From the NCBI GenBank assembly GCA_024235795.1, contig JACKLR010000001.1, positions 1,054,001 through 1,118,000 of the forward strand: a stretch of DNA of 64,000 nt, given 5' to 3'. Position 1 is the stretch's first letter. Each line of letters opens with the position of its first letter. This document shows, in pieces, positions 8,980 to 18,010 of this stretch. A program made the translations under genes and the position numbers. Below the pieces are notes generated by a model. The model was not told the DNA's origin and did no database searches. It saw only the letters and a list, made by a program, of their open reading frames with translations. The stretch is from Burkholderiales bacterium (GTDB taxonomy: Bacteria; Pseudomonadota; Gammaproteobacteria; Burkholderiales; Nitrosomonadaceae).

Positions 8980-9882
8980 ATGGATTCAACTCCGCAATTT
9001 TTCAGGCATGGACCCGGCCCATTGGCACGGCTTGTTTTCTTTATCCTGCTGTCATGCCTGTTCATGGCTGAAGACATACGCTTCAAGTTATTACCAGAGT
9101 TTCGCCAAACCATTGCAATGATTATTTATCCATTGCAAAAAGCGGCACTCTTTCCTTCCGCAACGAGTGATATGATCAGAGAACTGATCGGCAACTTCCA
9201 CATCATTGAAGAAAACACCTATCTCCGGGAACGCTATCTTCAAGATAGTGAAAAACTTCAGCGTTTGAAAGCCCTGGAAGCTGAAAACGCGCATTTAAGA
9301 AAACTGCTTGGCGCGGTAAAAACAATTGAAGCAAAAACAACTGCCAAAGCAGTTATGGCTGAAATCATGTATACCCCGCGCGATCCGTTCAGCCATAAAA
9401 TCACACTGAACAAAGGCAACCTGCATCACATTCAAACCGGCCAGATAGTTATTGATAACAAAGGTATTATTGGACAAATTACGCATGTCTACCCATTGGC
9501 ATCCGAAGTTACACTGATCACTGACAAGGATCATTCTGTTCCCATACAAATAGTGCGCAACAATATCCGCACAGTAATCTCAGGCACTGGAAAAAACAAT
9601 GAGATTGAACTGCGTTATTTATCTGTAAACACCGATATCAGGGTAGGTGATTTGCTGGCCACATCGGGTATAGGCGGTGTTTATCCGCGCGGGTTGCCGG
9701 TTGCGATTGTTACAGAAATAAAGCGTCACCCCGCAGATAATTTCGCGCAAATAACCGGCACTCCGGTTGCGGGCGTTGACCGCAATCGTCAAGTATTAAT
9801 ACTGTCCCTCTCCCCGGCATTATCGATACTACCGGAGAATCTTGCCAAGGAATCAAACGGTGAGTCTGAAAATAATCGATGA
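8980..9882 (+). CDS. mreC: Rod shape-determining protein MreC
   Basis: A 300-residue bitopic inner-membrane protein linking MreB to PBP2. One transmembrane helix lies at about residues 15-32, followed by a coiled coil at about 65-110. The beta-barrel region of the family (IGQITHVYPLASEVTLITD, then DLLATSGIGGVYPRGLPV) occupies 150-260. Its last 23 bases overlap the preferred mreD start. Confidence 0.95.
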   Translation: MDSTPQFFRHGPGPLARLVFFILLSCLFMAEDIRFKLLPEFRQTIAMIIYPLQKAALFPSATSDMIRELIGNFHIIEENTYLRERYLQDSEKLQRLKALEAENAHLRKLLGAVKTIEAKTTAKAVMAEIMYTPRDPFSHKITLNKGNLHHIQTGQIVIDNKGIIGQITHVYPLASEVTLITDKDHSVPIQIVRNNIRTVISGTGKNNEIELRYLSVNTDIRVGDLLATSGIGGVYPRGLPVAIVTEIKRHPADNFAQITGTPVAGVDRNRQVLILSLSPALSILPENLAKESNGESENNR

Positions 9883-10411
9883 ATCCAGAATAAACGCAAA
9901 CAAGTATATCAGCAGAGATATGCTTGCACCTGCAAAATTATGGTATGTGCTTCTCAGCCTCGCAGTGGCATTGTTTTTTAATTTTATACCGTTCCAGTCA
10001 TATGCACTGACAATTCGCCCCGATTTCGCAGCGCTGGTCATACTTTTCTGGAGTATCAATCAACCGCAACGCTTGGGAATGAGCCTTGCTTTTTGTATCG
10101 GACTGATGATGGATGTTCATAATGCCGGAATACTCGGCCACCATGCACTGGCCTATTGTGTTATTGTTTATTTTGCGTCAATTTTTCGTCGCCGATTGAA
10201 AATTTTCAGTTTACTGCAGCAAACGCCCCAAATTGGTTTGGTACTTTTAGTGATGCAAGGAATACTCGTATTAATTGCACTATTCAGCGGTTCCGCTTTG
10301 CCGGATTGGCAATTCTTTCTGGCCTCGTTAACCGGCGCAATCTTCTGGCCCGTAGTATCCTTCCTGCTAAGTATTCCATTAAAGCCCAAATCCGATTCTG
10401 ATGATTTATGA
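9860..10411 (+). CDS. mreD: Rod shape-determining protein MreD
   Basis: A polytopic inner-membrane component of the elongasome, about 183 residues from the GTG at 9860. That start is preferred because AAGGA stands about 10 bases upstream (9846-9850). A TTG at 9842 in the same frame is possible but less supported. Five to six hydrophobic helices are visible starting near residue 24. The gene overlaps mreC by 23 bases and ends overlapping the mrdA start by 4 bases (ATGA), suggesting coupled translation. Confidence 0.9.
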   Translation: MSLKIIDESRINANKYISRDMLAPAKLWYVLLSLAVALFFNFIPFQSYALTIRPDFAALVILFWSINQPQRLGMSLAFCIGLMMDVHNAGILGHHALAYCVIVYFASIFRRRLKIFSLLQQTPQIGLVLLVMQGILVLIALFSGSALPDWQFFLASLTGAIFWPVVSFLLSIPLKPKSDSDDL

Positions 10412-12315
10412 AACCCATCGTTGAACTGAGAAACCATCCGCTTGAATTGTTCAAATTTCGCAAACGTTTAGCGATCAGTGCCGGATTTGTTTTGTTATTG
10501 TTTTTAGCTCTGTTTGCACGTTTCTTTTATCTGCAAGTTACACAAGGCGAACACTATCACACGCTAGCCGAAGCAAATCGTATTTCCATTGCGCCATTGG
10601 TGCCAAATCGTGGCCTAATCCTTGACCGCAACGGCAAAATACTCGCACAGAATTATTCCACTTACACGCTGGAAATCACACCGAATAAAATCACCGATCT
10701 TGAAAACACGCTGGAAGAACTAGCAACCATTGTTGAAATCACACCCAACGATCTTGAGCAATTCAGAAAATTACTTCGTGAAAACAAACGCTTTAAAAGC
10801 CTTCCAATTCGTAACCGGTTAACTGATGAAGAAGTCGCTCGTTTTGCCGCCAATCGATACCGGTTCCCTGGCATCGAAATCCAGGCCAGAATTTTACGCT
10901 ATTATCCGTATGGCGAGTTGGCCGCCCATGTTGTCGGTTATATCAGCCGTATCAGCGACAAGGATCTCGAGCAACTGGAAGAATCCGGCAATCTTGATAA
11001 CTACCGGGGCTCTCATTTTATTGGCCGCATCGGAATCGAGCAAAGCTATGAAAACGAACTTCACGGCATTACAGGTTTTGACGAGGTTGAAACCGATGCC
11101 GCCGGCAGATCGATAAGGGTTTTGTCGCGCACACCGCCGGTATCCGGTAATAATCTAGTACTCACATTGGATATTGACTTGCAGCGCGTTGCCGACGAAG
11201 CATTTGGTGACCGCCGCGGTGCATTAGTCGCAATAGATCCCAACAATGGCGAAGTACTGGCTTTCGTCAGCAAACCCGGTTTTGATGCTAATTTATTTGT
11301 TGGCGGCATTGACCACAACAACTGGAATTTATTGAATAATTCGATTGACAGGCCGCTTAACAACCGCGCTTTGCGTGGCGTTTATCCACCCGGTTCCACA
11401 TTCAAGCCATTCATGGCACTTGCCGCGCTCGAATTAGGACTCCGTTCGCCTGGATACGCTATTAGTGATATCGGCTACTTCAGCTTGCCAGGTTCGGAAC
11501 GCCGCTATCGTGACTGGAAAGTAGGCGGCCATGGACGTGTCGATTTACATAAATCCCTGGTAGTTTCCTGCGATACCTACTATTACAGCCTTGCCCATGA
11601 TATGGGCATCGATCGCATACATAACTACATTAAACAGTTTGGATTGGGCAAGAAAACTGGAATTGATATTTTTGGTGAAGTGGAAGGTCTCCTGCCGTCA
11701 CAGGAATGGAAATTGCGAAGACATAACCAAAGGTGGTACGCAGGCGACACTATCTCTGTTGGTATTGGACAGGGTTATGTCCTGACAACACCGCTGCAAC
11801 TGGCGTTTTCTACCACAATAATTGCCAACCAGGGCACGGCTTATCAACCACATTTCGTCAAACAAATCACAAACAGTCAGACTGGTATCACACGAGAAGT
11901 CCCTAAAAATTCGTTATATACAATCAATCATCAGCCTCAAAATATGGAATTGGTTCGCAAGGCAATGGTGGATGTCACACGACCCGGCGGCACCGCTGCA
12001 AATGCAGCTGCCGGCGCAGAATATACTTTTGCAGGCAAAACAGGCACCTCACAAGTTATCGGCATTAAACAAAATGAACGCTATAAAGAAGAGCTTGTCG
12101 CTGAACGCCATCGTGATCATGCCATGTTTGTCGCTTATGCGCCTGCTGAGAATCCAACCATTACATTGGTTGTTCTGGTAGAAAATGGCGGCAGTGGCGG
12201 TGCGACCGCAGCGCCGATAGCCCGGCAGGTTTTAGATTATTTTTTACTTGGAAAACTGCCACAATCAAAAGAGGCTGAAATTGTAGCAATCACTGAACAT
12301 ACGCACCATCATTAG
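10408..12315 (+). CDS. mrdA: Penicillin-binding protein 2 (peptidoglycan transpeptidase, elongation)
   Basis: The 635-residue class B PBP of the elongasome, with one N-terminal membrane anchor at about 22-44. The pedestal domain runs from about 60 to 245. The transpeptidase domain carries the nucleophile motif S330-TFK333, the second motif S387-C-D and the KTGT motif at 544-547. It cross-links glycan strands made by RodA, encoded next. The start overlaps the mreD stop by 4 bases. Confidence 0.97.
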   Translation: MKPIVELRNHPLELFKFRKRLAISAGFVLLLFLALFARFFYLQVTQGEHYHTLAEANRISIAPLVPNRGLILDRNGKILAQNYSTYTLEITPNKITDLENTLEELATIVEITPNDLEQFRKLLRENKRFKSLPIRNRLTDEEVARFAANRYRFPGIEIQARILRYYPYGELAAHVVGYISRISDKDLEQLEESGNLDNYRGSHFIGRIGIEQSYENELHGITGFDEVETDAAGRSIRVLSRTPPVSGNNLVLTLDIDLQRVADEAFGDRRGALVAIDPNNGEVLAFVSKPGFDANLFVGGIDHNNWNLLNNSIDRPLNNRALRGVYPPGSTFKPFMALAALELGLRSPGYAISDIGYFSLPGSERRYRDWKVGGHGRVDLHKSLVVSCDTYYYSLAHDMGIDRIHNYIKQFGLGKKTGIDIFGEVEGLLPSQEWKLRRHNQRWYAGDTISVGIGQGYVLTTPLQLAFSTTIIANQGTAYQPHFVKQITNSQTGITREVPKNSLYTINHQPQNMELVRKAMVDVTRPGGTAANAAAGAEYTFAGKTGTSQVIGIKQNERYKEELVAERHRDHAMFVAYAPAENPTITLVVLVENGGSGGATAAPIARQVLDYFLLGKLPQSKEAEIVAITEHTHHH

Positions 12316-12323
12316 CTATTAAT

Positions 12324-13460
12324 ATGCCAAATTTGAACAGTTCAAAATTGAGAATGCCAGTAATTGAATTTAGAACACTCTGGCATTATTTGACACGTTA
12401 TATCGATAACTTTCTTTTATCGGGTATTCTAATCCTGATGATTATTGGTCTGATTACGCTCTATAGCGCCACAGGGGGCGACATGAACAGAGTTGTCAAG
12501 CAAGCCGTTCATATGCTCATTGCACTATCCGTGATGTGGCTGGTCGCCAATATTCCCTTGCAGCAAATAATGCGACTTGCATTGCCCCTGTATTTACTTG
12601 GATTTGTTTTATTAATCGGTGTAGCACTCTTTGGTGAAATAAACAATGGCGCGCGCCGCTGGCTTGATCTTGGTGTAACCCGTATACAACCATCAGAAAT
12701 TATGAAAATAGCTGTACCGCTGATGATGGCATGGTATTTTGACAAATATGAAATTACTTTGCGTCTCAGAGATTATCTGGGCGCCACTATCCTTCTGTTA
12801 CTGCCTGTTATGTTAATATTACGCCAACCTGACTTGGGAACAGCACTATTGATCGCGGCCAGCGGTTTCTATGTTTTGTTTTTAGCCGGTTTGTCATGGC
12901 GAGTAATCAGTGCATTGATTGTTGCCGCTATTGGAAGCATTCCAGTACTCTGGTCATTCATGCATGACTACCAGCGACAACGCGTTTTAACGCTGCTGGA
13001 TCCATCTCAGGATGCATTGGGTTCAGGCTATCATACAATTCAATCATCAATTGCTATTGGTTCAGGTGGCCTCGTCGGGAAAGGCTGGCAGAACGGAACC
13101 CAGACCCAGCTGGACTTTTTACCGGAACAAAGCACCGACTTTATTTTTGCTGTTTTTTCAGAAGAATTTGGCTTAATAGGCAATTCTCTATTATTATTAC
13201 TCTATTTAATCGTCATTGGTCGTTGCATGGTGATCACTGCAAATGCGTCAACACAATTTACAAGATTGATCGCGGGCTCGATTACGCTTACATTTTGTAC
13301 GTATATTTTTGTAAATATGGGTATGGTAAGTGGAATTTTACCCGTTGTCGGTGTCCCATTGCCACTGATTAGCTACGGTGGCACAGCTTTGGTAACCATG
13401 TTACTCGGTTTTGGTATTTTAATGAGTATACAAACACATCCTAAACTCGTAAAAACATGA
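12324..13460 (+). CDS. rodA: Peptidoglycan glycosyltransferase RodA
   Basis: A 378-residue SEDS-family polytopic membrane protein with about ten helices that polymerises lipid II for lateral wall growth together with PBP2. Family blocks visible are the LYSATGG segment after the first helix, RRWLDLG...QPSE near 110-125, RQPDLGTA near 165, and the C-terminal VVGVPLPLISYGGTA signature near 340-354. It begins 8 bases after mrdA and overlaps rlpA by 4 bases. Confidence 0.97.
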   Translation: MPNLNSSKLRMPVIEFRTLWHYLTRYIDNFLLSGILILMIIGLITLYSATGGDMNRVVKQAVHMLIALSVMWLVANIPLQQIMRLALPLYLLGFVLLIGVALFGEINNGARRWLDLGVTRIQPSEIMKIAVPLMMAWYFDKYEITLRLRDYLGATILLLLPVMLILRQPDLGTALLIAASGFYVLFLAGLSWRVISALIVAAIGSIPVLWSFMHDYQRQRVLTLLDPSQDALGSGYHTIQSSIAIGSGGLVGKGWQNGTQTQLDFLPEQSTDFIFAVFSEEFGLIGNSLLLLLYLIVIGRCMVITANASTQFTRLIAGSITLTFCTYIFVNMGMVSGILPVVGVPLPLISYGGTALVTMLLGFGILMSIQTHPKLVKT

Positions 13461-14401
13461 TAAACACTATATTAATACTTAAGAACATATGTAGAAATTT
13501 TCCTTCAACATCAACTTTGGTCATCAAAATTATCGTACTGATAGTCCTGCTGTCCGTTTCTGGTTGTGCCAGCACCTCCCAATACAATTCACTGGGTGAA
13601 GTTGATACATCAAATACACCACCAACAAATATTGCTTCACAGAAAGGGGGGGGGTACTATCTGGACGATGGGCCAGGAGATAATCCGCCGCACGATATTC
13701 ACCTCATTCCGGATGCTATTCCCAAACTGGAAACGCTTCGTGAAGTGAATATGCGCCCCTATGAAGCTCTGGGACAATTGTTTGAACCAATGACTGCACT
13801 TGAGCCTTATAAGGAACATGGCATGGCTTCATGGTATGGGCGACGTTATCATGGCAATGATACCGCGTCTGGTGAAGTGTATGATATGTATGCAATGACG
13901 GCAGCACATCCGACTTTGCCGCTGCCCAGTTATGCGCGTGTTACGAGTGTAGATAACGGCAAAACAGTGATCGTGCGCATTAATGATCGCGGCCCGTTTC
14001 TTGCGAATCGTTTGATTGATCTTTCTTATACTGCAGCCTACAAGCTGGACATTATTGGGCCCGGTAGTGGCGAAGTAATCGTTGAAACGATTTTACCTGA
14101 CGAAATAGAACAATTCGCTTCATCAAATCCGCAGCTAGCGCCATTAACTGTTAAAAATCAAAAAAACAACCCCACAGCATATTTACAGCTCGGCGCATTC
14201 GGCACCGCTCACAATGCACGTAATTATCTGTCTCATATCCAAGAAAAACTACCTTGGCTTAGCAAAACTGTAGGCATCACTGAGCAAAATGGTTTATTCA
14301 AAATCCACGCTGGACCTTATGCAAATCAAATGCTTGCCCTACAGGCTGCTAATACAATTACGCAGCGACTGTCAATCCGGCCTGTGGTCGTTATCGACTA
14401 A
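13457..14401 (+). CDS. rlpA: Septal ring lytic transglycosylase RlpA, lipoprotein with SPOR domain
   Basis: A 314-residue outer-membrane lipoprotein that cleaves naked glycan strands. The N-terminus has a hydrophobic stretch and lipobox LSVSGC with Cys37. The double-psi beta-barrel core runs from about 115 to 215; its conserved His (TAAHPTLPLPS) and Asp (VRINDRGPF) are present. A SPOR domain occupies about 240-313, ending the protein. A run of nine G at 13646-13654 encodes three consecutive glycines in the linker after the lipobox. Gain or loss of one G would shift the frame and truncate the protein. Last gene of the shape operon. Confidence 0.94.
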   Translation: MINTILILKNICRNFPSTSTLVIKIIVLIVLLSVSGCASTSQYNSLGEVDTSNTPPTNIASQKGGGYYLDDGPGDNPPHDIHLIPDAIPKLETLREVNMRPYEALGQLFEPMTALEPYKEHGMASWYGRRYHGNDTASGEVYDMYAMTAAHPTLPLPSYARVTSVDNGKTVIVRINDRGPFLANRLIDLSYTAAYKLDIIGPGSGEVIVETILPDEIEQFASSNPQLAPLTVKNQKNNPTAYLQLGAFGTAHNARNYLSHIQEKLPWLSKTVGITEQNGLFKIHAGPYANQMLALQAANTITQRLSIRPVVVID

Positions 14402-14441
14402 AACAAAAACAGTCCATAATTTCGTTATATTTGTAAACTAC

Positions 14442-14470
14442 AAAAAAAATCCCTACCTTAGGTAGGGATT
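14442..14470 (-). terminator. Intrinsic terminator, minus strand
   Basis: Perfect 10-base arms AATCCCTACC (plus-strand 14449-14458 side) and GGTAGGGATT around a TTA loop, followed on the minus strand by eight T (plus-strand A at 14442-14449). The plus strand has no T-tract after the stem, so it is directional. It does not obviously serve rlpA, which is on the other strand. Confidence 0.75.
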
Positions 14471-14591
14471 AAAGGGCCTCGTCATAAAACCATTTACCAC
14501 AAATCAAATAGATAAAACGTATTCAGTATAAAAATTGCAACAACAATTCATCGTTTGATTCTGGATTCAAAGTGACTGCCATCACTTGGGT
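14442..14591 (-). ncRNA. Candidate intergenic small RNA, about 150 nt
   Basis: On the minus strand a TTGCCT -35 element (14622-14627), an 18-base spacer and a TATTAT -10 element (14598-14603) predict a start near 14591. The predicted transcript opens with a short hairpin (AAGTGA and TCACTT around a 6-nt loop, 14570-14587). It ends at a strong intrinsic terminator with 10-base arms and eight U. No gene on this strand lies upstream that would need that terminator, and no start codon with a ribosome site is apparent. It is not recognisable as 6S, tmRNA, RNase P or 4.5S RNA. The U-rich patch and U tail would suit an Hfq-binding RNA, but function is unknown. Confidence 0.45.
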
Positions 14592-14597
14592 TAAACT

Positions 14598-14627
14598 ATA
14601 ATACGTATGAAACCAGTCCAAAGGCAA
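14598..14627 (-). promoter_or_regulatory. Sigma-70-like promoter for the small-RNA candidate
   Basis: Read on the minus strand: TTGCCT (4 of 6 to consensus), 18-base spacer, TATTAT (5 of 6). A TATAAT also occurs on the plus strand at 14597-14602, but it has no acceptable -35 box at proper distance. Confidence 0.45.
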
Positions 14628-14842
14628 AAATAAGCACATAAACTACCACTATTTCTTTTTTTTAATTGTGGTTTTAATCACATCGCACCCAAAAAATGTC
14701 AGAATTCAATAATTTAATTTTATTGTACAGTCATTTAAATCAATACAAATATATTGATTTATTTTGTCAAACATAGACAAAAAAACAGGATCACGACTTA
14801 CTGTTTTATTAACGCATAGCATAACCTGGAATTTATTTATCC

Positions 14843-16084
14843 ATGTCCAACAAAGATTCATCCGGCCAAGTAATTTCTAACAATAATAGTTTAGCAACTG
14901 AACCGATAAAAACGATTCATATAGACAACCGAAATATTACTATGCTGGGTACTGCGCATGTATCAAAAGCCAGTGCAGATAAAGTTCAGGAACTCATCGC
15001 CACGGGAAAATACGATGCAGTAGCTGTTGAATTATGCCCAAGTCGTCATAGTGCAATCGTTAACCCGGATGCTATGGCTAAAATGGATTTGTTTCAAGTC
15101 ATTAAAAGCGGGCAAGCCAGCATGGTAGCAGCCAGTCTTGCATTGGGTGCATTTCAACAACGCATGGCGGAGCAATTTGGTATAGAACCTGGCGCAGAAA
15201 TGCGTGTGGCTATTAAAGATGCCCAGGCAGCCAGATTGCCTGTGATATTGATCGACCGTGAAATCGGAACCACACTCAAGCGCATATACCATAATGTCCC
15301 CTGGTGGAAAAGAATCGGTCTATTCGCGGGTTTAATCAGCAGTGTAGTCAGTAAGGAAAAAATCAGTGCCGAAGAAATTGAAAAACTTAAGGAAGGAGAT
15401 GTTCTGGAAAGCACATTCTCGCAATTTGCAGAAGATGAAAAAGACTTGTTCAAGCCGCTTATCAGCGAACGTGATGAGTATATGTCCGCCCGCCTGATTA
15501 AAGAAAGCCAAGAAAATAATTATCAGCATATTCTTGCCGTTGTCGGCGCTGGCCATATCAACGGCATGCAGCATCATATAACAAATGATTGCACTAATGA
15601 TCCTGATGTAACCATTGCCCGACTGGATATTCAGCCTGTTTCGTCAAGCTGGTTTAAATATTTACCCTGGGCAATTGTTTTACTAATACTAACTGGCTTT
15701 ATTATTGGATTTATGCGTAGCCCAGAAATCGGCACAGCCATGATTCTTGACTGGGTGCTCATTAATGGAGGGCTATCTGCGTTAGGCGCAGCTATCGCTT
15801 TCGCACATCCGCTAACGATTGTGACAGCTTTTTTTGCTGCACCGCTAACTTCTCTCAATCCGACAATTGGTGCAGGTATGGTTGTTGCAGCCGCCGAAAC
15901 ATACTTACGCAAACCTAAAGTGGGCGACTTTAATCGCCTGCGCAGCGATGCAACCAGTCTGAAAGGCTGGTGGAACAATCAGGTCACGCGTATTTTATTG
16001 ATCTTCATCTTATCAACAATGGGTTCAGCAATTGGCACATATGTCGCAGGTTTCCGTATTCTTGAGCGATTAAGCAGCGGCTAA
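14843..16084 (+). CDS. TraB/PrgY-family membrane protein
   Basis: A 413-residue protein of the TraB (pheromone-shutdown) family. The N-terminal domain has the family motifs GTAHVSKAS near 34-42 and AVELCPSRH near 61-70, plus a later VVGAGHINGM block near 233-242. The C-terminal third carries three or four hydrophobic helices (about 270-290, 300-345 and 380-405), placing it in the inner membrane. The biochemical activity of bacterial chromosomal members is not settled; similarity of the N-domain to TIKI/EreA-like hydrolases is known for the clan. It is 5 bases ahead of an ABC exporter gene, suggesting co-transcription. Confidence 0.85.
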   Translation: MSNKDSSGQVISNNNSLATEPIKTIHIDNRNITMLGTAHVSKASADKVQELIATGKYDAVAVELCPSRHSAIVNPDAMAKMDLFQVIKSGQASMVAASLALGAFQQRMAEQFGIEPGAEMRVAIKDAQAARLPVILIDREIGTTLKRIYHNVPWWKRIGLFAGLISSVVSKEKISAEEIEKLKEGDVLESTFSQFAEDEKDLFKPLISERDEYMSARLIKESQENNYQHILAVVGAGHINGMQHHITNDCTNDPDVTIARLDIQPVSSSWFKYLPWAIVLLILTGFIIGFMRSPEIGTAMILDWVLINGGLSALGAAIAFAHPLTIVTAFFAAPLTSLNPTIGAGMVVAAAETYLRKPKVGDFNRLRSDATSLKGWWNNQVTRILLIFILSTMGSAIGTYVAGFRILERLSSG

Positions 16085-16089
16085 GCGTC

Positions 16090-17967
16090 ATGAAAACCTT
16101 ATTTGGTTTTTTTGAACGGCTGGTCGACCCTTTCCCGCCCGAGCATCCAGCCGAACCACCCAAAGGGATTTATCAATTCTGCCGGCACTATATCCGAGGC
16201 ATCGAAGCCTATCTGCTTTTAATGGCTTTTCTAACCACCTGCCTGGCAATCAGCGAAGCCATGTTGTATGGCATTCTAGGGCAAATGGTTGATTGGCTCG
16301 CAGAAAAAAATTCACAACAGTTTCTTGATTCCGAATGGCCACTTTTGCTGGCAATGTCAGTCTTTATACTGGTGTTTATACCCATTATTGTTTTATTGCA
16401 TTCTCTGGTTATTCATCAAGCACTGATGGGAAATTTTCCGATGCGGGTCCGCTGGCTGGCGCATCGCTACCTGTTAAACCAGAGCTATGCTTTTTTTCAG
16501 CACGAATTCAGTGGACGCATCGCAACTAAAGTCATGCAGACAGCGCTTGCGGTTCGCGAGACTGTCATGAAACTGCTTGATGTTATTCTTTTTGTAACAG
16601 TTTACCTGATCACGACACTGCTACTGGTTGCAGATGCCGATCCACGTTTATGTATACCGCTGCTGATCTGGCTTATTGCCTATATCGGCATTCTGCGGCA
16701 TTTTGTGCCGCAACTGAAACGTGTTTCAACCTTGCAGGCGGATGCCCGTTCGCTAATGACCGGTCGTATTGTCGACAGTTATACCAATATTATTACACTG
16801 AAGCTGTTCTCGCACAGCGAACGTGAATCAGCCTATGCAAAAGCCGGAATGCAGGAATTCATGGCAACCGTGCATCCGCAAATGCGCCTGGCAACATGGC
16901 TGAATATTTGCGTCTGGTCGATCAACATGTTGCTTGTCTTCTCTACTTGTGCATTGGGCATCTATCTTTGGCAGGGTTCAGCACTCGGGCCGGGAGCAAT
17001 CGCAATTGTTCTTAGCCTGGCAATACGCCTGACAGGCATGTCTCACTGGGTAATGTGGGAGGTTAATCATTTATTTGAGAATATTGGTACGGTGCAGGAT
17101 GGAATCAATACATTGTCAAACCCACAAAGCGTAAAGGATGGGTCAGATACAAACACACTCCACGTATCACAGGGTACGATACAGTTTGATCATGTCTGCT
17201 TTTCATATCATTCCACAGCAGATAAATTAAGCACGACCCCAAATAACCCGGCTTCATACTGGATTTTTGATAATCTAAGCCTAAGAATAGAACGCAACGA
17301 GAAAGTAGGTATTGTCGGCCGCTCCGGAGCAGGCAAGTCTACATTTGTTAGCCTGTTATTACGCTTTTACGATATTCAACAAGGCTCAATCACCATTGAT
17401 GGGCAGGATATCAGAAACATCACTCAGGATAGTCTGCGCAGCAATATTGCCATGGTCACACAGGATATCTCGCTTTTACACCGTTCGGTCCGTGACAATA
17501 TCTTGTTTGGAAAACCACACGCAACAGAAGCGCAAATGATTGCCGCAGCCAAAAAGGCGCGGGCGCATGAATTTATCATGACATTAAAAGATGTCAAAGG
17601 CCGTACCGGCTATGATGCGCATGTGGGTGAACGTGGCGTAACATTATCCGGTGGTCAGCGTCAACGTATTGCCATTGCCCGTGTTCTGCTCAAAGATGCG
17701 CCCATCCTTGTGCTGGACGAAGCGACTTCCGCACTGGATTCAGAGGTCGAAGCCAGTATCCAGCTAAGCCTTTATCAGCTTATGCGGGATAAAACAGTGA
17801 TTGCCATTGCGCACCGGCTATCCACAATTGCCGCCATGGACAGGTTGATTGTTTTGGATAAAGGCCGTATCGTTGAACAAGGCAGCCATGCCATGCTGAT
17901 TGCCAACAATCAGCTTTACGCACAGCTTTGGAATCATCAGTCTGGCGGTTTTCTGGGACTTGAATAA
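16090..17967 (+). CDS. ABC-type exporter, fused permease and ATPase
   Basis: A 625-residue half-transporter of the ABCB type. A six-helix membrane domain spans about residues 35-320. The ATPase domain carries Walker A GRSGAGKST (410-418), the signature LSGGQRQRIAIAR (from 519) and Walker B ILVLDEATSALD (from about 538), followed by the H-loop AHRLST. It should function as a homodimer exporting a lipid or drug-like substrate; the substrate cannot be read from sequence. It lies between the TraB-family gene and a Lon-like protease gene, 5 and 43 bases away, probably in one transcript. Confidence 0.92.
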   Translation: MKTLFGFFERLVDPFPPEHPAEPPKGIYQFCRHYIRGIEAYLLLMAFLTTCLAISEAMLYGILGQMVDWLAEKNSQQFLDSEWPLLLAMSVFILVFIPIIVLLHSLVIHQALMGNFPMRVRWLAHRYLLNQSYAFFQHEFSGRIATKVMQTALAVRETVMKLLDVILFVTVYLITTLLLVADADPRLCIPLLIWLIAYIGILRHFVPQLKRVSTLQADARSLMTGRIVDSYTNIITLKLFSHSERESAYAKAGMQEFMATVHPQMRLATWLNICVWSINMLLVFSTCALGIYLWQGSALGPGAIAIVLSLAIRLTGMSHWVMWEVNHLFENIGTVQDGINTLSNPQSVKDGSDTNTLHVSQGTIQFDHVCFSYHSTADKLSTTPNNPASYWIFDNLSLRIERNEKVGIVGRSGAGKSTFVSLLLRFYDIQQGSITIDGQDIRNITQDSLRSNIAMVTQDISLLHRSVRDNILFGKPHATEAQMIAAAKKARAHEFIMTLKDVKGRTGYDAHVGERGVTLSGGQRQRIAIARVLLKDAPILVLDEATSALDSEVEASIQLSLYQLMRDKTVIAIAHRLSTIAAMDRLIVLDKGRIVEQGSHAMLIANNQLYAQLWNHQSGGFLGLE

Positions 17968-18010
17968 TCTTGAACAACTGCTTTTCAGAACAACTATCTG
18001 GTTCACCAAT

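Larger units (their letters stand above)
14402..14842. other. Gene-free interval containing a minus-strand small-RNA candidate
   Basis: No credible coding frame is seen on either strand in these 441 bases. The AT-rich right half (14640-14840) should hold the promoter for the TraB-family gene at 14843. The left half holds a minus-strand promoter and a terminator, described separately. Confidence 0.6.

Noticed and set aside
14597..14602. Plus-strand TATAAT as promoter for the TraB-family gene
   Set aside because: No -35 element at 16-19 bases and an untranslated leader of about 240 bases would be needed; the overlapping minus-strand promoter is better.
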